Origin: Leptospira ainlahdjerensis
GTDB taxonomy: Bacteria > Spirochaetota > Leptospiria > Leptospirales > Leptospiraceae
Direction of reading: 5' to 3'
DNA: 22,500 bases
Assembly (NCBI RefSeq): GCF_016919175.1
Contig: NZ_JAFFPU010000044.1
Coordinates: 1 to 22,500 of the forward strand
Part shown: positions 17,641 through 22,500 of the stretch, one piece after another
How positions within the stretch are numbered: position 1 is the first letter of the stretch
How the letters are laid out: every line of letters starts with the position of its first letter
Notes under the pieces: generated by a model
What the model was told of the DNA's origin: nothing
Seen by the model: only the letters and a program-made list of their open reading frames with translations
Database searches by the model: none
Position numbers and translations under genes: made by a program

Positions 17641-18995
17641 TCCCAGACCTTTTTGCCCAGGACGGTCTCGCTCAATTCTCTCGCGGACCAAAATGCGTCC
17701 TCGTGAAACCCGTTCCTAAAGTAGCTTCCACAAAAAAACACATTCCCTTCGCGATTGAGATCGGGCAGCCTCTGTTGCGCCTTCAGAGATCCTACACTGA
17801 ACAACGGATGATCATATTCAATTTCCTGAATAATCTTCTTTCTATCGAGAGTTCCGGGATCGTTGATGGAAACGTAATAATTCTTCTTTTTAGAGACGCC
17901 TTGCAGAGAATTCATCCAATAAACGGTAAACGGTCTGATCTGTCCGTTTTTCTCCTCGATACGATAATTCCACGAAGACCAAGAGAGTTTTGTCTTCGGC
18001 ATGGATCCATCGTCCGTGTGGAGAGTTGCAATATTCTTCTGGTATTTGAATTCTTTTAGAAGTTCTTTTTGAAGCGACGTAGGATTTTTCAAAAGTTTGA
18101 GAGATGTATCCGCGTGTGTTGCAAGAATCACTTTATCAAAAACTTTCGACTTTCCGCTTTTTAACGTGACCCGAACCTTATTTCCTACATTTTCAACGGA
18201 ACGCACTTCCGCATTCAGTTGAAAGCGGTCCTTTATCGGAGCCGTTAGACGTTTTACGTATTCTCGAGATCCGCCGTGGACCGTATACCACTGATGTTGT
18301 GTATCCAATCCCATAAAACCGTGGTTCAGAAAAAAACGAACCAACCCAAAAATCGGAAATTGAAGCATTAGATCATCCGGAGTGGACCAGACCGCGGAAC
18401 TCATAGGAATCAGATAATAATCCAAAAGGTCGCGGTGATACCCTTCTTTGACGATATACTCGTCCAACGTATAATCCATATACTTTGAGTTTTCTAAAAT
18501 TTTCGGAGCTTCTTTATTGAAACGATTGATGTTATATAAAAGTCTCAGAAATTTTAAGTTAAAAAAATTCTTTCTCTGTGCAAAGAGTCCGTTGATACCG
18601 GAACCACAAAACTCCAATCCTTGAGGAACGTGTTGTACGCTGAAGGACATCGAAGACTTTTTGGTCGGAACGTTCAATTCTTCAAAAAGTCGTTTGAGAT
18701 TCGGATACGTGACGTGGTTGAATACGATAAATCCGGTATCGATCGGAATTTTAGTTCCGCTTTCGTCCACATCCACCGTATTCGTATGTCCTCCGATATA
18801 AGATCCTTTTTCAAAGATCGTAAGATCGTATTCATTTTGTAAGAAATGGGCGCAACCCATCCCTGCGATTCCGGTCCCGATGATCGCTAAGGATTCTTTC
18901 CTGTTTTTTGTTCTGGTCTGGGCAGAAATTTTTTTCCCAGAAATTTTCTTTTTAGAAACCGAGTCTTCGGTTTTCTTTTTCACATTCTTTTTCAA
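17637..18995 (-). CDS. FAD-dependent amine-oxidase-type oxidoreductase of the lipid cluster
   Basis: This protein of 452 residues has an FAD Rossmann motif GTGIAGMG (about residues 39-46), FEKGSYIGGHTNT, IDTGFIVFN, and a C-terminal FAD-binding segment FCGSYFRNGFHEDAFWSARE. It belongs to the flavin amine oxidase/phytoene desaturase superfamily, in the branch encoded next to DUF1365 and CFA-type genes (Rv0449c in M. tuberculosis). A related flavoprotein partner reduces the methylene intermediate in 10-methyl fatty acid synthesis, and desaturation occurs in furan fatty acid synthesis, so it probably acts on methylated acyl chains. The first 35 residues are very rich in Lys and Arg, before the fold begins, perhaps binding acidic lipid head groups. 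The TTG start at 18995 is uncertain; a GTG four codons later is possible. It is the first gene of the cluster. Confidence 0.88.
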   Translation of the reverse strand: MKKNVKKKTEDSVSKKKISGKKISAQTRTKNRKESLAIIGTGIAGMGCAHFLQNEYDLTIFEKGSYIGGHTNTVDVDESGTKIPIDTGFIVFNHVTYPNLKRLFEELNVPTKKSSMSFSVQHVPQGLEFCGSGINGLFAQRKNFFNLKFLRLLYNINRFNKEAPKILENSKYMDYTLDEYIVKEGYHRDLLDYYLIPMSSAVWSTPDDLMLQFPIFGLVRFFLNHGFMGLDTQHQWYTVHGGSREYVKRLTAPIKDRFQLNAEVRSVENVGNKVRVTLKSGKSKVFDKVILATHADTSLKLLKNPTSLQKELLKEFKYQKNIATLHTDDGSMPKTKLSWSSWNYRIEEKNGQIRPFTVYWMNSLQGVSKKKNYYVSINDPGTLDRKKIIQEIEYDHPLFSVGSLKAQQRLPDLNREGNVFFCGSYFRNGFHEDAFWSARELSETVLGKKVWD

Positions 18996-19034
18996 GAACT
19001 ACCCGTCCTTTCTTTGTGTATAATAGACAGGAAG

Positions 19035-19063
19035 AATACGATTCGATGCGAAAAAAACTTTCC
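19035..19063 (-). promoter_or_regulatory. ECF-sigma-like promoter candidate for the lipid cluster
   Basis: On the minus strand, GGAAAG (19063-19058) and CGTATT (19040-19035) are separated by 17 bases. This resembles ECF sigma promoters (GGAA or GAAA at -35, CGTA or CGTC at -10). Transcription would begin near 19028, giving a leader of about 33 bases to the TTG at 18995. A sigma-70-like TATTAT also occurs slightly downstream, without a clear -35. This is pattern matching only. Confidence 0.3.
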
Positions 19064-19133
19064 AAAAAAAATTTCAATTTTGTTTCACTTGTAATCTACA
19101 AAAATACAAGCGTTCTTTGTTTGCGACCTTGGA

Positions 19134-19595
19134 TCAAACGTTCTCAAAGGTATATGCAAGAATAATGTAACGAGCGATACGAAGCGTGAAAACAATCGGA
19201 ATAAAGAAGGACAATCTTTGTCTAAAAAAGCCGGAAAGAATTGTAATAGGATCGCCAACAACTGGTAAAAACGAAAGCGCCAGGACAAAATGTCCCCAGG
19301 TTTCCATTTTGAAGGCGATGTAAGAATAAAGTTTGGAATCTTCTATCTTGGTTTCCACCCCGGAACGAAACCAAATTCCCAAGCCGTAGTTAACGAGACA
19401 CGCCGAACAATTTCCGATCGAGGCCCAGAGGATTGCTTCCTGGACGGAAAGCCCGGAGACGACGGCTATAACAAGAGCCGCTTCCGAACTGAAGGGAAGA
19501 ATCGTAGCCGCCGCGAAAGAAACGATAGCAAGCCCGGGCCCTCCGTACAAAGGAATGAGTCTAGTTAACATTTCCCAAAGGTTTGGTTCTGACAT
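19134..19595 (-). CDS. YqaA/DedA-like small membrane protein
   Basis: This 153-residue protein has about four hydrophobic segments and the DedA/SNARE-associated pattern. It includes the N-terminal ATILPFSSEAALV, a helix WASIGNCSACLVNYGLG, FAFKM-like IAFKMETWGHF, and the conserved LSFLPVVGDPITILSGFFR. DedA-superfamily proteins act in the inner membrane; some flip undecaprenyl phosphate or other phospholipids. The length and LPVVGDP sequence fit the shorter YqaA branch. AGGA lies seven bases before the ATG. It is followed after 138 bases by the lipid-cluster genes on the same strand, so it may be separately transcribed, although a shared lipid theme is notable. Confidence 0.85.
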   Translation of the reverse strand: MSEPNLWEMLTRLIPLYGGPGLAIVSFAAATILPFSSEAALVIAVVSGLSVQEAILWASIGNCSACLVNYGLGIWFRSGVETKIEDSKLYSYIAFKMETWGHFVLALSFLPVVGDPITILSGFFRQRLSFFIPIVFTLRIARYIILAYTFENV

Positions 19596-20104
19596 TTGTG
19601 ATTCCTATTTCACTCCATAAGACCGATTTCTTAGATTCGACTTTTGTTCCCATTCTTTCCATAGAACCGGAATCGTACATTCCAAAAAAAGCCGGATTCC
19701 TCTTTCGATTTGGAACTCTTTGTTCCGTTTTTTGATCTTACCGGTAGAAGCAAAAGACTAAAGAAAGCGAAACCCGGATTCAATATAGACTTTGATTCCG
19801 TTCGGATATTCCAGATTTCTACACACCTTAAACCCTTTTCCGTTTTTACAATAGAGAGCCTGCTCGCCGACATCTTCGTTTTTCCTGAATTAAAATTTTA
19901 TCTCATTTCGCTTAACAATTATCAATTTAAGAATTTTTAATATGCAATAATAAAGCTCCTCAACTCCCTTTATTATTCGGAAAATGCCATTCGAAGTGTA
20001 TAATTATCATAAGCCAATCGTAAAACTCGAAAAGGAAGGATCGGCTGAAACTTTTTGTAAAAATCTTACGGTCCTAGGCGCATAAAACAATAAGGTGGAT
20101 ATAG
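19596..20104. other. Gene-free divergent intergenic region (509 bases)
   Basis: The region lies between the divergent yqaA-like and outer-membrane-protein genes. Short frames on both strands (19631-19873 on minus and 19710-19940 on plus) lack ribosome sites, domains or signal peptides and overlap each other, so they are not called. The region becomes AT-rich from about 19890. It holds a perfect 10-bp inverted repeat (19946-19977), and AAGGTGG just before the ATG at 20105 is the ribosome site of that gene. Nothing else was recognised. Confidence 0.55.
19946..19977. repeat. Perfect 10-bp inverted repeat
   Basis: AATAATAAAG (19946-19955) and CTTTATTATT (19968-19977) are exact reverse complements with a 12-base spacer. 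The repeat lies 128 bases before the outer-membrane-protein start. The AT-rich arms suit either an operator or a weak hairpin; no T run follows on either strand, so a terminator is less likely. Confidence 0.5.
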
Positions 20105-20857
20105 ATGAGAAAAGAATATTCTATTTTTTTAATAGGATTGACCTTTGCTTTATACCCGGGCATTTCCGTTTTTGCGGAAGGAGAACCGGAGAAAGAAGTA
20201 AATGCACAATATACTCCCTGGTCCTTAAAGATCGGAGGAGGAATCGGCAAAGGGGAAGACGCCCATTACAAAGAAGATCGGGGAAGAACAAACGGCTACC
20301 GATTTTCCGCTGAATACAACCCACGTTATTTCGGCTTTGAATTAGGGATCACACATAAAGTATTTTCCCTCGACGTTTCATCACAAACGGACTATATCCT
20401 CTTGCCTTATCTGGCCTATGTAAACATCGGTCGAAACGGAAATGTTTCAAACGAAAGGATATACAACACTCTAATGACGGCCGGAGATCTACAGAGGGAG
20501 AAGGACAATTTTTCGCTGACATTTCTTGATTTCGGTCCTACCTTTCACATGAGACCCGGAAAAACGTTCGATCCTTATATTTCGATCGGAGCCGGAATCA
20601 CTGGGTTCGATAAATTTGCGTCTTATCGCGGCTTCGGCCGGTTGGGATTTAAGATCAACTTCGATCGTTTTTTTATTTTTACGGAAGCCGAGGGATCCTC
20701 AATTAACAGACATTTTGCGAGGGACTTACGCTTTCAATATAACGAGTATTCGGGTATGGTCGGTTTAGGTTTTCATTTTGGAGGAGGAGGTGAAGAATCG
20801 TCACCACCCGAAAAAAAAGAGGAACCCGTAGAAAACGTATCCTCTTCCGAACGATAG
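20105..20857 (+). CDS. Predicted outer-membrane beta-barrel protein
   Basis: This 250-residue protein has a signal peptide cut probably after VFAEG (about residue 24). The mature part shows the alternating pattern of a small barrel: WSLKIGGGIGKG, GYRFSAEYNPRYFGFELGITH, YILLPYLAYVNIG, LTFLDFGPTFHMRPGKTFDPYISIGAGITGFD, FGRLGFKINF, FIFTEAEG, and the end strand YSGMVGLGFHFGGG. After this comes a hydrophilic tail of about 20 residues rich in Glu, Ser and Pro, so the protein does not end in the usual C-terminal aromatic barrel signal. AAGGTGG precedes the ATG at good spacing. A terminator follows directly. No named family was recognised; a role in the outer membrane is inferred from pattern alone. 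Confidence 0.8.
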   Translation: MRKEYSIFLIGLTFALYPGISVFAEGEPEKEVNAQYTPWSLKIGGGIGKGEDAHYKEDRGRTNGYRFSAEYNPRYFGFELGITHKVFSLDVSSQTDYILLPYLAYVNIGRNGNVSNERIYNTLMTAGDLQREKDNFSLTFLDFGPTFHMRPGKTFDPYISIGAGITGFDKFASYRGFGRLGFKINFDRFFIFTEAEGSSINRHFARDLRFQYNEYSGMVGLGFHFGGGGEESSPPEKKEEPVENVSSSER

Positions 20858-20882
20858 TTTACACTGGCATACTATCTTTTTT
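20853..20882 (+). terminator. Intrinsic terminator after the outer-membrane-protein gene
   Basis: GATAGT (20853-20858) pairs with ACTATC (20871-20876) and is followed by six T (20877-20882). The left arm overlaps the stop codon TAG of the preceding gene. The stem is short and AT-rich, so efficiency may be moderate, but place and T run fit a rho-independent terminator. Confidence 0.6.
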
Positions 20883-20944
20883 ACAAGGAGGTCGTTTCCG
20901 TCTGCGATTCTCCTTGGATCGTACTCGATCTAAAAATTTCCGGG

Positions 20945-21385
20945 TTATTCCAATTGAGGATCCGGAATTTTCATCGTTCGGATGTATTTTTTATAACGGG
21001 TCGGAATCGTATAATTTTGAATGTATCTATGGCAGTATTGACCGGGTCCGGAACTTTTTTCCACGAGTTTGTATTTCATCGAGCCTGAAAAAACTTTCCG
21101 AAATTCGGATTCGGATAATTCGATCCTCAGTTGTTTGAAATTTTCGAAATCCGTTTCCGTTCCTAATGTTCTGATTTTATCTTGACCCAAAAGAGTAGAG
21201 AGGATTTTGTTTTTGCTTCCCTGGAACGTAAGAGTCAAATCCAAGATCAACTTTTGCCGATTCGGAGGCGGACATTCTATTCTGCTTTCGTCCGGTTCCC
21301 CGGCGAATACCGCCCGGTTCAAATCCAAACAAAAACAGCAACAGAAAAGAAAAAGAATTCGTATTTTGATCGGCATGGTTTGCAA
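20945..21385 (-). CDS. Hypothetical small exported protein
   Basis: This 146-residue protein has a signal peptide with a cysteine-rich hydrophobic core (FLFCCCFCL) and a probable cut after AVFAG (about residues 25-29). The mature part is charged, has two cysteines (in IECPPPN and QYCHRY), and contains LDLTLTFQGSKNKILSTLLG and IELSESEFRKVF. No family was recognised. The TTG at 21385 has GAGG eight bases before it and was preferred; the ATG at 21376 lacks a site. Its neighbours, pyrF upstream on the same strand and the outer-membrane protein convergent, give no clue to its job. It is probably periplasmic. Confidence 0.7.
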   Translation of the reverse strand: MQTMPIKIRILFLFCCCFCLDLNRAVFAGEPDESRIECPPPNRQKLILDLTLTFQGSKNKILSTLLGQDKIRTLGTETDFENFKQLRIELSESEFRKVFSGSMKYKLVEKSSGPGQYCHRYIQNYTIPTRYKKYIRTMKIPDPQLE

Positions 21386-21482
21386 AATTTCAACCTCGGA
21401 ATCAACTTCTTAAAAGAATGATACCTTCGATTCATTTAAATCCGAAGTATAATTTTAGAATTTTAAGAATTTCGAATGTGAA

Positions 21483-22298
21483 TCAAAAACCGGAGAAATA
21501 AGCCTGCATCGACTTGTGAATTTTCTCCGCTTCAAGTCCCGCCCGCTTCGCAAAATCTAAACCGTTGGAGGCAAAGTGAATTCCGCGAGAAGAATTGATA
21601 AGCGAATTGGTTCCGCAGACCGGAAGTAAGTCTTCGAGTTTGGCGCCTTGCGCTCCAAAGCCCGGAATTAGGAAAATACGATCCGGATTTTGTTTCCGAA
21701 GAGTTTCTAGTTCGTTCGGATTGGTAGCGCCGATTACAAAACCAAGATTGATCGGAGAGATCGAGTTGGCAACGAAAGCCACTTCTTCGTAAAGAGTCCG
21801 GCCGGTTTCGGAAAAACGTTTTTTTTGAAATTGAGAAGAATCCGGATTCGAAGTCAAACAAAGCCAGAACACAAGATGATCCTGATATTCTAGAAAAGGA
21901 CGAAGGGAATCAAGTCCCATGTATGGAGAAAGTGTAAGACTGTCGACTTGCAGATCCCCGAAGTAATAACGCGCATATTGTCGAGCCGTATTGTCCAAGT
22001 CTCCCCGTTTGATATCGGCGACGATAGGAATTTCAGGATAATTGCTCTTGAGATGACCGATCACCTTCTCGAACTGCCTGATTCCGGAAGAACCAAAAAC
22101 TTCGAAGAATGCGATGTTCGGTTTGTATGCGACCGCGTAGGGCGCCGTAGCATCGATGATCTCGCGACAAAAATGAACGAGGGGTTCCGGACCTCGTTTG
22201 ATCGTTTCGGGAAGTTTGCAATAGTCGGGATCGAGTCCGACACAGAGAAGGGATTTGAGAGATTGGCTCCGGGTCAGGAATTTACTTTGAAAATTCAT
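21483..22298 (-). CDS. pyrF: Orotidine 5'-phosphate decarboxylase
   Basis: This enzyme makes UMP from OMP, the last step of de novo pyrimidine synthesis in the cytoplasm. The 271-residue length and sequence fit the type 2 PyrF branch. It has LLCVGLDPD (residues 17-25), AYKPNIAFFE with the substrate-binding lysine (58-67), and the catalytic VADIKRGD with Asp95, Lys97 and Asp100. SLTLSPYMG, GFVIGATNP and IPGFGAQG form the phosphate-binding loops of the TIM barrel. The ATG at 22298 has GGAGG close upstream. It starts 23 bases after the speE stop, so the two may share a transcript. Confidence 0.95.
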   Translation of the reverse strand: MNFQSKFLTRSQSLKSLLCVGLDPDYCKLPETIKRGPEPLVHFCREIIDATAPYAVAYKPNIAFFEVFGSSGIRQFEKVIGHLKSNYPEIPIVADIKRGDLDNTARQYARYYFGDLQVDSLTLSPYMGLDSLRPFLEYQDHLVFWLCLTSNPDSSQFQKKRFSETGRTLYEEVAFVANSISPINLGFVIGATNPNELETLRKQNPDRIFLIPGFGAQGAKLEDLLPVCGTNSLINSSRGIHFASNGLDFAKRAGLEAEKIHKSMQAYFSGF

Positions 22299-22321
22299 TG
22301 CCCCTCCCCGGATAAATGATC

Positions 22322-22500
22322 TTACTTACGAACGATATGTTTCTGAGCAAACTGAGGAAGCACAAATGCCGCCTTATGCATTTCCGCGGAATAATATTTC
22401 AGTCCTTGTGGAACTCTTTTGGGATCCGGAACAACAGTGTAAGGATCCGGACCTTTGGAACAATAGGTGAAGCCTATGATCCCGGATGGATAAGTAGGTA
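22322..22500 (-). CDS. speE: Spermidine synthase, C-terminal end (partial)
   Basis: Reading the minus strand from the window edge, about 59 codons are visible before the TAA at 22324-22322. They include PTYPSGIIGFTYCSKG, DPYTVVPDP and LKYYSAEMHKAAFVLPQF, the conserved end of spermidine synthase, where YYSAEMHKAAFVLP closes the aminopropyl-transfer domain. The enzyme moves an aminopropyl group from decarboxylated SAM to putrescine and releases methylthioadenosine, the substrate of methionine salvage (mtnB and mtnD lie about 15 kb away). The N-terminal part with the catalytic residues is outside the window. Confidence 0.88.
   Translation of the reverse strand, partial: PTYPSGIIGFTYCSKGPDPYTVVPDPKRVPQGLKYYSAEMHKAAFVLPQFAQKHIVRK

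Noticed and set aside
20885..20915. Perfect AAGGAGGT ribosome-site sequence (20885-20892), and a 6-bp inverted repeat with CTCCTT (20910-20915)
   Set aside because: No start codon stands 4-12 bases downstream, and the only TTG is over 20 bases away leading to a frame antisense to the exported protein. The hairpin has no T run on either strand.
21948..22319. 123-codon + strand frame opposite pyrF
   Set aside because: It lies wholly over pyrF and its intergenic edge; the pyrF motifs prove the minus strand is the coding one.

Overview
The window looks like spirochaete chromosome, most probably Leptospira. Reasons: loose spirochaetal lipoboxes, a spermidine synthase tail and an orotidine decarboxylase of the Leptospira kind, many TTG/GTG starts, purine-rich AGGA ribosome sites, moderate-to-low GC, and a dispersed intergenic repeat with GTAGGAATTCCTAC-type palindromes of a kind I associate with Leptospira intergenic DNA. 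The species cannot be fixed from the sequence alone. No insertion sequence, phage gene, CRISPR array, tRNA or rRNA gene was found. Layout: (1) 1-2332, + strand: the 3' part of a CrtI/retinol-saturase-like FAD oxidoreductase, then a PadR regulator, with two abutting operator-like palindromes between them. (2) 2436-4982, +: an orphan membrane sensor histidine kinase with two PAS domains and an unusually long segment between its H and N boxes. (3) 7590-5007, -: a compact operon efp-mtnD-mtnB-SDR, joining translation elongation factor P to two steps of methionine salvage and a short-chain dehydrogenase with an altered catalytic motif. (4) 7591-8260: a long gene-free stretch with copy 1 of the dispersed repeat. 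(5) 8261-12627, +: a PstS-like lipoprotein, a doubtful small secreted protein, a strong terminator, then a KamA-type radical SAM gene followed closely by a lipoprotein, a 68-residue protein and a degenerate nucleotidyltransferase. (6) 12628-13061: gene-free, with copy 2 of the repeat. (7) 18995-13062, -: a six-gene membrane-lipid cluster (FAD oxidoreductase, DUF1365, CFA-type methyltransferase, DUF2062, DUF1295, second CFA-like methyltransferase), preceded by a DedA/YqaA-like gene. (8) 20105-22500: an outer-membrane-type protein on +, then on - a small secreted protein, pyrF and the 3' end of speE. The most distinctive system is the lipid cluster. FAD oxidoreductase, DUF1365, CFA methyltransferase and DUF1295 occur in the same transcriptional order in the Mycobacterium tuberculosis sigK locus (Rv0449c-Rv0446c), and related sets occur in proteobacterial ECF-sigma/ChrR and furan-fatty-acid loci. 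It probably methylates and then oxidises or reduces unsaturated phospholipid acyl chains, but the product is unknown. An ECF-like promoter candidate lies just upstream. SpeE releases methylthioadenosine, which MtnB and MtnD help recycle to methionine, so source and salvage of this by-product both lie in the window; the intermediate enzyme MtnC is not seen. EF-P and a KamA-type enzyme, which makes beta-lysine in the known family, also lie within about 2.3 kb of each other.
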